From Diospyros lotus (lineage: Eukaryota; Streptophyta; Magnoliopsida; Ericales; Ebenaceae): 64,000 nucleotides of DNA. This document shows, in pieces, positions 11,797-23,780 of this stretch. Position 1 is the stretch's first letter. Each line of letters opens with the position of its first letter. The position numbers and the translations under genes were made by a program. Location: positions 14,402,311 to 14,466,310 of the forward strand of contig NC_068348.1 of assembly GCF_014633365.1 (NCBI RefSeq), given 5' to 3'. The notes below the pieces were generated by a model, which saw only the letters and a program-made list of their open reading frames with translations, had not been told where the DNA came from and made no database searches.

Positions 11797-13062
11797 GTGA
11801 GCAAGCAACAGGGGATGATCCAAGGAGAAGTGCTTCCACCAAGGGAATTTTATAAGACCAAACTAAAAGAATATGAGACAACACAAAGAAGGCCAAACCA
11901 GATGGAAGCAAAATGTGAGTATGAGTGGTCACCAAAAATCAAGTTTTTAGATCCTAATGTCAAGCCATATGTGCCACCATTGCCTTTCCCTCAAAGACTC
12001 AAGCAGCACCAAAATCAGCAATTCGCCAAATTCTTTAAGATGTTAAAGAAGTTGCACATCAATATTGCACTTGTGGATTCTATTACACAAGTCCCTAGTT
12101 ATGCCAAGTTCTTAAAAGAGATTTTAGCCAACAAGAGGAAGCTAGCAGAATTTGAGACAATCAAGCTAAGTGAAGAGTGCTTTGCCATTGTGCAAAACAA
12201 GTTGCCACAAAAGCTTAAGGATCCAGGGAGTTTTATTATCCCTTGTATTATTGGTGACATCTATTTTGATAAAGTTCTGTTTGATTTAGGAGCTAGTATT
12301 AATCTCATGCCTTTGACTATTTTTAAGAAACTAGGTTTGGGAGAACTAAAGCCAATCACAATCACTTTGCAGCTCGCAGATAGATCGATCAAGCATCCAA
12401 GAGGTATTGTGGAAGATGTTTTGGTAAAGGTAGACAAATTCATATTCCCAGTTGATTTCATTGTCTTGGATATGATTGAGGACCTTGAGGTTCCCCTTAT
12501 TTTAGGGAGGCCATTTCTAGGTACAGGTAAAGCTTTGATAGATGTCCAGCAAAGACAACTTGTGTTGAGGGTTCAAGATGACCAAGTAACATTTAAAGTG
12601 TTTCAGGCTCTCAAGCATCTAGCAGAAGACCAAACTTGTTATAGACTTGATGTTATTGACTGTGTTGTGCATGATTGCTTCCAAGCTAATAAGTTTGAAA
12701 ACCCTTTTGAGGGTTGTTTAGTAAAGCCGACTACTATAGGTGGAGAGGATGATGCATATGAGGAGATTGTCAAGATGTCAGAGGCAAATTCACCTCCCCG
12801 CCAAACCTATACTAAGAAGCATGGACCAAGATATGAGAAGCTAGAGAGACTGTTGATGAAATTGCCCAAGCCATCCATTGAAGGGTCACCTTCACTTGAG
12901 CTTAAACCTCTTCCATCTTATCTGAAATATGCATTTTTAGAAGGCTCTTCATCCTTACCTGTGATTATTTCATTCTCTTTGACAGGTGACACGGAGGTAA
13001 GGTTGTTACAAGTGCTCAAGAAGCATAAAAGGGCTTTTGGTTGGACCATATCAGATATTTAA
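11797..13062 (+). pseudogene. pol: Athila-type pol: linker, aspartic protease and start of RT region
   Basis: This is a 421-codon open stretch. The retropepsin domain lies roughly at residues 150-260, with the active-site motif FDLGASINLMP, then LKPITITLQLADRSIKHPRG and VPLILGRPFLGTGKALIDV. Asp-Leu-Gly-Ala-Ser in place of Asp-Thr/Ser-Gly-Ala is usual for Athila proteases. The C-terminus (KKHKRAFGWTISDI) is the lead-in to the reverse transcriptase. A TAA at 13060-13062 stands where the family continues with Lys-Gly-Ile, and the next bases need a frameshift to continue. The protein would process Gag-Pol; the broken frame makes this unlikely. Confidence 0.88.
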
Positions 13063-13096
13063 GGAATAAGCCCTTCCCTTTGCACACACGATACTT

Positions 13097-13555
13097 ATGG
13101 AAGATAACTACAAACCAACTGTGCAGCCACAAAGAGGGCTCAACCCAATGATGCACGACGTGGTTAAGAAAGATGTGATCAAGCTTCTTGATGCAGGTAC
13201 TCACAAGAAATTGCAACTTCATGAGATGGAGGAATGTCGTGAAGCAGCATATGAGAATGCACGGATCTATAAGGATAGGACCAAGAGATGGCATGATAAA
13301 AGTATTAACAAGAAAGAATTCAATATTGGAGAGAAAGTTCTTCTATACAATTCTAGGCTTAAGCTCTTCCTGGGCAAGTTGAAATCAAGATGGTATGGTC
13401 CTTTCACTGTCAAGCAGGTACATCCTTATGGCGTTGTGGAGATTTTCAGGGACACTGAAGAACCTTTCAAGGTTAATGGATATCGTCTAAAGCACTATGA
13501 AGATGGTGGATTCGAGAAAGGTAACTCAGTCCTTCAGTTGCATGAGCCGAACTAG
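13097..13555 (+). pseudogene. Fusion of RT N-terminus to integrase C-terminus (deletion derivative)
   Basis: The 152-codon frame starts with the RT lead-in [17 protein letters not shown] and VIKLLDAG, then switches without any RT palm, RNase H or integrase catalytic core to [59 protein letters not shown] and [11 protein letters not shown]. The last part is the C-terminal domain of an Athila integrase. The junction lies near 13195-13205 and keeps the frame. The missing part should be about 3 kb judging from full-length family members. Downstream at about 13560-13620 is the usual Athila 3' sequence with GCGCTTATTGGGAGTCAACCC. Confidence 0.88.
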
Positions 13556-14705
13556 AGTCTCCAAGATAGTCAAGCTAATGACTATAAAGAAGCGCTTATT
13601 GGGAGTCAACCCAAGCTCTTCTTTCTTTTTGTTTTTTATTATTTCTTTTTAGTTTTGTTGAATAAATATGACCAATAACCCATACTTGTGATGTTGTGTA
13701 GGTTCAAAAGAAAAAAAAATAAAGCAAATTCACTTTGGACTGGCATCGGTATCATAGTGTTTAATTATGTGGCCAGGGGAGTATTCATTTTTTATTCTCC
13801 TTCTTCTTTTTCTTTTACATTGAGGACAATGTGTTAAATAAGTTTAGGGTGAAATTATTAATTGTTGATATATGCTATTTGTTTTGCTTGAGTGTTTTTT
13901 ATGTGAATTTTTTTGTGAAACTTATATCAGGTGCATATTTGGCCAACCCCCTAGACGGGGAAATTTGTGAAAGATAAAATAAGCAGAACTTGTTATCTGG
14001 AATCATGATTTTCATTTGGGTTCTTTATTGTGTTAAACATTAAATCTTTGATTTGGAATGGGCAATATCTTATAAAGCAAGATTAAGTATACTTGGGTTC
14101 TAAGATCATTGAAGTACATATTCTTTGTGGAGTTGTGTGACTATGCATGAAAGATAAATGTAATACTTTTCTTGTGATTGTTCCCTCTGAGTTAGGCCTA
14201 AACAAGGTCTAAGTAAGTAGGGTGAATAATGTTGAGCGAGATGGAGCATAAAATGCACTCGTTCAGTTTAGAAAAAAAAAAAAAAAGTAGAAAAGGAAAA
14301 AACGAAATGGAGCATAAAATGTACTCGTTCAGTTTAAAAAAAGAAGAAGAAGAAGAAGAAAGAAATAAAGAAAAAAAAAAGAGAGAAGAAAAAAAAAAAG
14401 AACCCTACTTTGCTACCTTTGTTTGTAGTAGTGAGAAGGAATGGTTGTAAGAATGGTTGTTGCATTATTTGATCGTGTGGGAAACATGACAAAGCATGAT
14501 TGAGTTTAGAATTTAGTGTGGATTCTTGAACTTGGGAATGTCAGTATGCTTAGTTTTCTTTATTTGTTATTGTTGCATTTTGGATTAAGGATTTAAATGC
14601 GACCATATATAACAAAGGATTTGATTGTAATGAATGATTCCGAATATAAATTTTGTGCTTTGAGAATATGATTTCTTTTCTTTGCTTAAGAACAAGCAAT
14701 AATTC
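13556..14705 (+). other. Athila 3' untranslated interior
   Basis: No gene. Positions 14229-14400 hold a tandem duplication of about 70 bp, GATGGAGCATAAAATG(C/T)ACTCG followed by an A-rich run. The 73-codon ORF there is the translation of this A-rich repeat. Confidence 0.6.
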
Positions 14706-14717
14706 AAGTTTGGGAGT
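14706..14717 (+). other. Polypurine tract of the Athila-like element
   Basis: AAGTTTGGGAGT lies immediately before the 3' LTR (TGATGTAAG at 14721). The position and sequence are those expected for the plus-strand primer of an Athila element. Confidence 0.7.
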
Positions 14718-14720
14718 ATT

Positions 14721-15503
14721 TGATGTAAGAATTTATTTACACATTTATTGGTCATAATTGAATAGTGTTTTTAGCATTTTATATGTGTTTTATCTAAAAT
14801 TGTCTAGTGTTTCGAGTTTCCTTTACATATATTTAATTTTTAGTATTTCTTGTTATTTTACCGGAATACTGCTTGGTGTTTGGTTTAAAAATAAAATAAA
14901 ATAAATAGAAATAAGAAGAAAGAAAAAAAAAATTATAAAGTTAATTTTAAAATTAATACTATAAATTAATATTATAATTTAAATAAAAATATATATATAT
15001 TATAAATAATAAGTATTATAATATAATTAAATTTAATATAATTAATAGTATATTAAATATTAAATATTATATTTTATATTATATTATTTATATATATGAT
15101 ATGTTATTTATTATACTATTTATATATATATCATATAAAATAACATGAACATGGGCTTTGTGTGGGCCTGTGAAGCACGTAAATGGCTCAGAGGCGTCGT
15201 TTCGGCGTTTTCGAATCGTTTCCCGCTTCGAAAATGGGAAAAACAGCCTGAAACGTTTTTCGGGCTGTTTATACAATTATTGAAAACTTTCGAGCCATTT
15301 CATAATTTAAAAAACGTAGCTGGAAACGCGTTTCCAGCGAGCTGCCCAACTATTTCTTCTTTTTCCAGCAATTTCCTCTTCAATTTCTTCCAACAATTTC
15401 TTCTCCTTTTTCTTCCAGCGCTGTTAGACTGATATTATTCTTTGAATTGATTTTCTCTCTCTCTCTGTTGGTGACTTGTTCCAAAGTCAAAATAAAGAAC
15501 AAG

Positions 15504-15542
<39 letters not shown>

Positions 15543-17140
15543 AAATGAAGTGATTTCTTGTTAAACTTCTAGCGCTATTAGACTTCCAACGCTGTTAGCA
15601 ATTTCTTGTTCCACGTTGGTGAATTGATTCTCTCTCTCTATATGTATATTTATGTATATATATGCAAGTTAACAATGTATGCAATATATATATATATATG
15701 TGAAGTTATATTTATCATTATATATTATATATATATGTCTCTCTCTATATATATTTCTATATATATTTTTAATACATTATAAAATTTATTTTTATTATTT
15801 ATATTTAAATATTTTTTATTTTTTTATATTAAAACTTATATTTATAAAAAAAAGCCCCATATTTTTTAAAATTTACAGTTTATCTCGTGTTTCCGTTTCT
15901 TACTTTTTTAGAAAAATATCGTTTTCGCTTTTCTGTTTCTTATCGGAAACGTCTCCCATTTCTATTTTCATGCAACTTAGGTGTGGGTTGTGTGTGCGGA
16001 ATTGATATATATATTATATATTGATTATGTGAGGTTGCGTGAATGTGCAAGGGAGGGTTAAGTTAGCCTTGTGCATATATATTATAATATATAAGGATGC
16101 ATGAGGAAACCAGAGAAAAGACTTGGGCAGCAGAACTTGAAGGCACACAGCAGGGAAGATTTGAAGGAATTAACAGAAGCTTTGTGATGCACACCAGGAA
16201 GTCACGGCCAATTAAATAGTGAAGAAGATTGGAGATAAGGGGCAACGACACACACAGGAAACAGAAGCAATGGCCAAGAGAATTGAAAGCAACACACGGA
16301 AGAATTCTGAATTAATTTCCTTGATTGTTAATTCTTTAGTTCTTGAATTAATTCTTGGACTTTAATTATGTTTTTCTGGAGTTTAATTATGATGATTTAT
16401 GTTATCACGGTTGGCTGAATTTCTTGTTAGCTAAGGTAACGAGATAGCCACGAGACAATCTTGTGATTGATACTATTTTTAGTTAAATTGATGGATGTTT
16501 ATTTCATGTGATTATGTGATATGGTTATTACTGCTTTGATAGCCTGATCACCTGTTAAATGATTTTATGAACATAGATCATACAGAACAAGTAATTCTAT
16601 GTTAAGCTTTGCATATCACTTAACTTAAATATGAATATTCATCTTTACAGTAACTTGAATTTGCTTGAATTAGTGATTTGAGTTAGTGAATTTCACCAAA
16701 CTTAATGCATCGTTAATTAATTAATTTTACATGGACCAAGTGTAGAATTAGTGATTAGCTATAGTTTTATTATACCCGGACCAAAGGATAATAAATAAGT
16801 TATGAAATTCCGCCTTCACATGTAAGTAAAATCCATCTAATTAACTTATTTAATAAGAATTACAACATTCTCGTAGGTAAATCGAATTCCTTAGCTATCT
16901 TATCGCTCTATTTTAACCTGTCCGATTACTCTTTATTTTATTATTTTTGATACGTTGTATTTTCTTACTTTATTTTGTAGTTAGTTGATATTATCTCTAA
17001 TTCAATTTTTCTAGATAAAGAATAGGATTGCTCCGTTTCGGTACTTGTTTCGACAGTCCCCGTGGGAATGATACTTTACTCATTCACTTTATTACTTGAT
17101 CGACTGGTGCACTTTCCATTGCATTTTAAGCACATCAACA
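14721..17140 (+). repeat. 3' LTR of the Athila-like element, with an internal 0.8 kb block
   Basis: It aligns with 8623-10250 on both sides of an extra block at 15167-15987. The last bases read AAGCACATCAACA against AGGCACAACA in the 5' copy, so the exact end is uncertain by a few bases. Confidence 0.82.
15167..15987. mobile_element. Insertion in the 3' LTR only, with flanking GTGTGGG repeats
   Basis: The 5' LTR has one GTGTGGG between ATGGGCTTT and the CTGTGTGTGTGG block. The 3' LTR has two copies, at 15160-15166 and 15981-15987, with about 814 extra bases between them. This is what an insertion with a 7- or 8-base TSD leaves. The block contains (CT)n, (AT)n and (GT)n runs, two related segments (15415-15480 and 15570-15640: GCTGTTAGAC..., GGTGA..TTG) and sequences like GAAACGCGTTTCCAGC. 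The ends show only weak inverted similarity, so no superfamily is assigned. Confidence 0.55.
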
Positions 17141-18074
17141 GGCATTTGAATGAGATGAAAAAGTCCTTAGAGAGTCGAGTTGGGATTCAAACGAACCCAA
17201 TCTGGGAAGGTATGAGTTGGGCATGTATTAATATGTGTGTGAAAGCCATAGGATTAACAGTCCATGTTGTGAAAGGCCAAGAAACCATTCATGTGTTAAT
17301 GGATGAGGGGCTAAACAAACCCTCATTGTGATGCTTGGGGTCAAGTGGGAAGCCTAAGGTCACGGGAGATGAGGAATGAGTAGACCCTCATTATGATGCT
17401 TGGGGTCAGGGGGGATACCTAAGATCACGAGATCCTTGTTGGGGTGATAAAGAGGTTATCCAATGAAGGGTATGAACGGGTTATGTGGGCTGAAGAAAGT
17501 GATAGGCAAGAGTGTGGCAATAGGACATTCATGGGTTGTGCACGGTAAGGAAATGCCAACTATGGATGCCCTAGTATGCGAGGGCGTGGTGAGTGATGTA
17601 GAGGCCCCAGATTTTAATTCCAAAGTCCTAGGAGCCCGAGTAAGGCATGTTGGAAGACCGAGCTGGGTGTAGTGACTGAATGCATACGTGGGTATGCAAG
17701 GAGGGACGTGATGTCTCGACTCACCTGGCGGGTGATAGTACGTGTTTAGGATGGTGGGTTTTGGAACCTGAGGTAGACTCGATAGGATGGATCTAGGTCC
17801 AATGTTGTACAAAGTTGGAACTTTCAGTTCTTAGTTGAAAAGCCGTGAAGTGTGATCTTCTGGGGAAGGATCATGTCGGCTTAAGAGTTGGAATGATTTG
17901 AGATTCTTTTAGGTTGTAAGAGATATAAAGCCTTGAGGAATGAGGCTCATAGAGTGAGCTTGAGGTTATCAAGGCAAGGACAACCAAATGAGATTGCTTT
18001 CGTTTGATGGAGGTGGAACCATTGTAGCTTGTGGAGGCTTCATCATGGAATTAATGCTACGAGTGCAAGGCTCG
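17141..18074 (+). other. Interior of element A between two insertions, noncoding
   Basis: No intact reading frame is recognised. A direct repeat, ACCCTCATT(G/A)TGATGCTTGGGGTCA, occurs at 17318-17343 and 17385-17409, and a weaker relative occurs near 48866-48893. ORFs at 17062-17331 and 17463-17672 have no features of a real protein. Confidence 0.45.
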
Positions 18075-20379
18075 TGTAATACCCGAATTAAAGGTATTTA
18101 AAGAATCTTTTGGGTCTAAATGCAGTTTATTATACTTTTGGGCGAATGTGTAAAATTCAAAACATGAACGAAAAGGTAAGTGACCATACCAAAACGAAAC
18201 TTGAAGGGTAAAAATGTCCAAAGAGTCAGGGGTTTTCAAAAACCAAGAGATTCAAGGAAATTTAGGGTCAAATACGCGATTAGGGGCATTTGGGCCAAAT
18301 GCAGAATCTAAAATTTGATCGAGGGCGGTCAAAACGAGGGTTTTTCTAAACTTTCAAGGGTGTAATAAGACATCCTAAACTTATGGGGTTTAATGGAATA
18401 AATGGGAAACCTAGGGTTTGAGAGATAAGGGCAGAATAGTGAAATATCAAAAGTGGGGGGTGGAAGTGTAAATAACAAAAAATATGTGTGAAACCTGCAA
18501 ATCACTAGCCAACTTTGCGGCGGCCATCGACGGGGCTTCCAAGGGGTACAGGGATGCTCTCTAGGCAATGATGATTCAAATGGGCATGGTTATTGACCAA
18601 GACTAACGGTGATAAGACAGAAAACGGACTTCAAAATGATCAGAATTCTGGCCGAAATTTTAGAGGATTTTTCATCATCTTTTAGCCCGATTCGAGGCTT
18701 GTAATAATCAGATTCGAAGCTTAGGGTATAGAAAAACATGTTATTAGACAGAATTTAGGTGGATTTTGGGTATAAATAGGGTTCTTGAGGCCTAAGGTTC
18801 CAAAGAAAATCGAAGGAAAATGGGGTGTTTTAGCAAGAATTGAGCATTGAGAGCACAGGGATTTTGTTCATTGAGTTCTAGAGAGTGATTTTGGAGAATT
18901 GGGAGGTTTCGGCATAAGTGTCAAGGGGTTTCAGTGAGTTGGCTGGAAAATCAGGGTTCGCCGGAGCTAACCCTGTAAATGGCCATTTGAGGCTTTTTCG
19001 GTAAAGGTTTCGGGAAACATGGGGTATCCCTAGATTCGGCTTGGGGAGTACTATAAGGGGGTGGAGGAAGATTGGCCATCGGAGACTATTGCAGACCGCC
19101 GAAGTAGGAGAAGACGAGGCATGTGACTAGCACACACGGACTTCACTATTAGCCACACACTTGGCGCGTCAGGCACGGTATTTTCTTGAAATTAATTTCA
19201 AAATTTTTAGAAAATTATTTTAGGAATATTTGTGGGAAAATATTTGGTGAAAATAGGTGTTATGTATTTATTACACATTTTCAAAGAGAAGGGAAATTAT
19301 GGAAAATAGAGAAAAATAAGAAAAATTGTGAAAATTATGGGAAAAAATAGGAAAACCATAAATATTGATTTTCTTGGATAATTATTGTCTAGGAAAGGAT
19401 CGCTATAAGTGTTGAGGTTTTGCACATTATTCGAGGTCGACATATTTTTTTGAGGAATACATCGAATTATTGTCTAAGGTGAGTGAGCAGTCTCTTCAAA
19501 AAGCCTAGTATGCTTTATGTGGGTGGTTCAGTCTGAGGTTTGTTTATGATTTCACCTATGGGTGGTTGATTTCATGTTTTTGTACTACCTATTTGTTTAT
19601 AAGCATTTTACGCACGTCGAGTTATTTTTATGTGATGCATTAATTGGAGATGTTTCGTGAAAAATGCATGGTAAGTGATTTTCATAGCGTTGTTATATTT
19701 GAATCATGCCATAGTTTAGTGGGACGGGATGGGGTCTTCTTAAGAATGGGGCAAGGTTAATCTCTGTTGTTCGGGTGACGGTAATGAGCACCCTAAGATT
19801 AAGTATTTCGCGGCAAGGTCAATCCCAACCGTATGATGTGGAAAGGATTTTCCACAGGAGATTGAGTATTCCAGGGAGATTTCTCAAGGTTGACGTGTCG
19901 CTTTGTTTTGTATATGCCATGCTTATGATCATACATGCATTCTATAAACTATTTTTATGCCATCACTTAGATGATTCAGCATCTAATTTGGGTTCAACCC
20001 CTGAAATATTCAAACGTTCTAGAAAAGGATCACAACAAAGATGATGGCATGGTTGAATAGAGGTGATAAAGTTTGAGCATTATAGATGTTGTTTATGTTT
20101 TGATGTTATGTAATCCTTATTTTGTCTGGAAGTCGGTTTGTATGAACGGTTGTAGTATCTTATGATATCAAGTTATGTTATTTCCACTACATAAAGTTAT
20201 GCCTTGTTTAGTTTAGATTTATTTATCTTAATAATTAAAAGGGCAAGACTGGTGTTCTGGGATCTTGTTAGCATGTGAAGATTATTCTTTTGATTACATC
20301 GCGTATGTATGGGTCTTATGTATGGCAAAAATCTCGGTAACTCCTTATAGTGGCATGCTCGACGAGACAGGGTGTTATA
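18075..20379 (+). mobile_element. Solo LTR in element A
   Basis: It starts TGTAATACCCG and ends GGGTGTTATA. Flanks are GCTCG (18070-18074) and GCTTG (20380-20384), a TSD with one C-to-T change in a CG site. A promoter-like TATAAATAGG lies at 18771-18780. The 3' part shares CTTAGATGATTCA(G/T)CATCTAA and ATATTCAAACGTTCT with the LTRs of element D, so it is a related family. Confidence 0.8.
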
Positions 20380-23300
20380 GCTTGTAGTGACAGATCTGAT
20401 GCTATGGACCATGTGGCAGAGGACTAATGAGTTGGCTCATGATAAGAGTAAGTGGCTCATTAGCCAGAGCAACATAGTGAACTGCAAATGATGATCAGAT
20501 ACCGAAGATCTAGAGCATCACCATAGGGCTTTATTCAAGTAGGATCGATAATCTTCTGCAAAGGTCAATGGGACTAGGGTAGCACAGCTAATGATAATAA
20601 CCCATGTATAAAGATTATTAGACATTTAGTGTTGAAGGAAAACTCAATTAATTAGATGAGATATTGTGAGTTGGGTGATGAATTGTGATGAGAAGGGATA
20701 CCAAATTCATGAGGGACGAGTTTTGTAAGTGCATGGAGGTCGAGTTAGGCAAAGTACATAAAGGCCCAAGCAGGGGTTAAGCCCTTTGCTTTAATGGAGA
20801 GGTGATAGAATGGTTCGATGAATGTTGATACTAGGCGGTGACTTGAGATGTCCAAAGAGTGGAACCCTTGGAATGAGGAATGGGTCTAGCATGGGAATAA
20901 TGCTACAAACGATGCCTACCAGTGACGGGTCTAATGCAGATGGCAGGTGCCCAATGGGTTAGCTCATGATGAGGGACTACAACCCTCTATGTGAGTAACC
21001 AGTCTGTTGTGGAGATGATTAGACACCGAAGAACTAGAGCGCATTGTAGGTTATATTTGTGCTAGACCTAAGTTCCATAGGGACAAGAGTGTCTTAGTAG
21101 TACCATTAGCTTATCGTGGCGATTTGAAAGCCTGTGAAGCGGTTGAGTGATATCTTATCGTATGATGACAACATATGTGATGATGTTCCTTGTTAAAGGA
21201 TCCTAGCGAATTTGTGGTGAGATTTGATCGAGCTAGGTTGATCCAGTATGTTAGGATAATGGACCTAATGTGACCCTGCGATAATGGGAGGAAATAGGGT
21301 TGATTAGAAGAGTTGGCGAATGACCCCATGATGTTGTGTGAAAGGTTGCAGTTGCAGAATCGAGCGTTAATCTTAAATGTGTCGATGTGATAATGAGGAG
21401 GTATCCTCATGTAACACTGGATAGATTTCCAGTTGGTGACACAGGATCGATTGCCAGGTGGTAGCACCTGTAATGGCAATGTTGGTAGTGTAAAGTTTGG
21501 GGACTGTGAATGTAAAGCCTTGTTGATTGTCGTGTATGCCACTAATATTATAATTTAGTGAGATCTAGTCTCTAAATTGATCAAATTTTGAGAAAACGAT
21601 CCAAAGCTTCAGAAAGTGGTTGGTTGGAGCAGGGATGTGCAACTCAAAAGAGTGTTGCTTCGAAACGAGGGTCAAAATGATAGTTTCAAGCGTGGCCTGG
21701 GTAAGAACTTGAGATGTTCTACCAAGAAAAGTTGAGCATGAGGCAACAAACACTAGATGAACTTCCTAAAGGCCTATGACTATAATATGATGTATCACCC
21801 AGGGAAAGTCAAAGTGATGGCAAATGCCTGAGTAGGAGGATGAGTCCTACGGCATTGAGTGGAAGCATGAGTTCCACAATTGTGGTTAGGGTGATTTCTA
21901 GTGTGGAGATTAATTGAAGGGATAGTTGATTATAGGTAGTGTAGTGCCTAGAGGAATGCTATGTTGGTTGCAAGCCTGACAATTCAACTAGATCTAATCG
22001 AGTGGGTTAGATAGATGTTCAGGGCGAATTTGAGATTTTGTCAATGGGTAATGAGAGATCAAATGAGTATTTTATGGGAGAAGATTGGTCCTCATGAATG
22101 GGGTTTCGGTACTAATTAGGAGGATGCCCTGGTGTGTGGGCAAGTGATGTGAATTAATCTCGTAGCTAAAGGTTAATGGTTGTGAAAGAAAGCAACTGGT
22201 GGGGCTTTAGTGTCATTAGAGCTAGTGTGGTTGCTAACCAAATGATGTGAGCTCGATTGAAGTAAAAGGCATAAGAAGAATTCGGGTGAAGCCAGAGTTT
22301 CTCTAGGATTAGTAAGCTATTCAATGAATGGCAAAGTAATAGGGGAAAGGCTAATCTAAGATTAAGGTTGTGCTGGTTAAGACGACTTGTGAGATTTAAG
22401 ATGTAACGACCTTGGAAAGAGACTCGTTGTCATGGTGATAACACTATCATTGAGGGCAGAGATAACCATTGTGCATGGTAGAATCTTAAAGTCAAGTGTT
22501 AGGTGTGAGTTGAGAGTGAAGCTGATTTGGGATGGCTATGAAGTCTTGTGCCTGTGAGGTTGAGGCTACAATGAGGAATAGTAGGATTCAAAAATGTTCT
22601 AATGGAATTAAAACTAGGCTAGTAAACTTGGCTAGAAGACTGTTACAAGGGTGGTGGTGTAACCATGATAGCTTATGGTCATGAATATGGGACCAAAAGC
22701 CAAGAGTCATACTACAGGTGCAATGCAATCAGTGATTACGTAAATGGTCAAGAGTTGATGACCAGTGGCACGCACAGTAGGGGATGGCGAGGGTTGTGGT
22801 TAAAGGTTCCACATCCTTAAAGAAAAATGGTAGGATCACTCACTCATTGTAGGGTTTGACAGTTGGGGTAAGGACTAGCATGGGACATGATTGTGGAAAA
22901 TTGAGGTCTGGGCATAGAATTATTTAAGAAGGGTTACCCAATGAGAGTTCCTAGATGTGGGTAAGTGACCCTTGTTGACGAGTATTATTGGTTAATAAGA
23001 AAATCCTCAGTATCTCTATTGAATATGGAAAGAATCCCTAGTTAGGAGAATGTTATGGCGCGTGCATCGTTAAGCTCTAGGTGTGGACTCGGGTAGTGCG
23101 CATTATTGGCTGAAGCATGAAATTACCCACTATGATGTATGGGTATGTGGGTTACACTTAAGTCATAGCAATAAGTGAAGCTCTACTGGTTAAGATAGCA
23201 GACCATGTGATGAATGGTCGATTATGGTTAAAGGAGTCAGATGGTTGCTTCCCATATAGTGCTAGCATGGTTATAGTCGATCAGTGATGAGATGTTTTCA

Positions 23301-23746
23301 TGAGGATCAACTCAAGCTATGGATGTATATTATTGATAACGAAATGCAGGGTTGAGTGGGTGTCAACATGTCTAATGGGCATGAGAAGTGAAAATGTTAT
23401 GGTTGATCAGTGCTAAGACTTTGTCATGTTTAATCGACGTAAAAATCGTGGCCGTGTGTGATCGGTAAAGGAAACATTGCAGTGTGTTGTCGATGTAAAA
23501 TCGTCGTTGACTGATCAGTGATGAAATGTTGTCGTGTTTTGTTTTGGTTTGGTGTGAAAAATGGGAAGTTAACTGCAAAGTGATGCTTAAAAGCAGTTGA
23601 AATCCATCAATAGGATGGAACCTCGAGGTGGGGATAGCCTAAGGGAAAGGTGAGAGATGGTTAAACTATGAGATTCTCGAGTATGGGTATTTGAGAAATA
23701 GCTCAAGAATATGGTTGTCTGGAGCAGAAGAGTAAGGTAAAGAGAA
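20380..23746 (+). other. Interior of element A, right part
   Basis: This is decayed retrotransposon interior. A module at 20385-20530 (TAGTGACAGATCTGATGC ... GATACCGAAGATCTAGAGC) is repeated in diverged form at 20915-21050 and also occurs in the interior of element D at 35955-36100. The only coding relic recognised is at about 21720-21890. The rest, including 21900-23746, shows no domain by eye. Confidence 0.55.
21720..21890 (+). pseudogene. Relic of the RNase H/RT tail of element A pol
   Basis: Pieces in three frames line up with the conserved end of Ty3/gypsy RNase H: KLSMRQQTLDELPKG (family pattern ELNMRQRRWLELLKD), then YDYNMMYHPGKVKVMANA (family pattern DYDxxIxYHPGKANVVADA), then LSRRMSPTALSGSM (family pattern LSRK). 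At least two frameshifts separate them, and a TGA follows ANA in the middle frame. This shows element A once encoded pol and places the interior in the + direction. Confidence 0.7.
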
Positions 23747-23780
23747 TTTTGAGGATGAAATTCATTTCAGAGGGGTTGGA
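23747..23780 (+). other. Polypurine tract of element A
   Basis: The stretch contains TTTTGAGGATGAAATTCA followed by GAGGGGTTGGA and directly precedes the 3' LTR start TGCAATACCCG. It corresponds to the TTTCGAGGACAAAATTTT...AAGGAGGGGAGAA block before D's 3' LTR. Confidence 0.7.

Larger units (their letters stand above)
8623..17140 (+). mobile_element. Athila-like Ty3/gypsy element, internally deleted
   Basis: LTRs at 8623-10250 and 14721-17140 are clearly homologous. Between them are, in order, a PBS of the GGCGCCGTTGCCGGGGA type (degraded), gag with a zinc knuckle, a retropepsin domain, a fragment joining the start of RT to the integrase C-terminus, and a PPT. The gag sequence (NFLEICNTFK, DDAIRLRLFPF, KAWLSSLPPGSITTW) and protease (DLGASINLMP, ILGRPFL) are typical of the Athila lineage. 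RT, RNase H and the integrase core are missing, so the element could only move with help. No convincing TSD is visible (GCGGG on the left; GGCAT or ACAGG on the right). Confidence 0.88.

Noticed and set aside
14229..14450. Lys/Glu-rich ORF
   Set aside because: It is the translation of an A-rich tandem duplication in the Athila 3' interior.
15167..15980. Terminal inverted repeats on the 0.8 kb LTR insertion
   Set aside because: CCTGTGAAGCACG and the inverted right end CTAAGTTGCATG share too few bases to call a TIR.
15679..16005. 108-codon ORF rich in Tyr/Ile/Phe
   Set aside because: It comes from (AT)n microsatellite sequence in the LTR insertion.
8618..17145. TSD for the Athila-like element
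   Set aside because: GCGGG on the left has no matching five bases at any plausible 3' LTR end, so no TSD is claimed.
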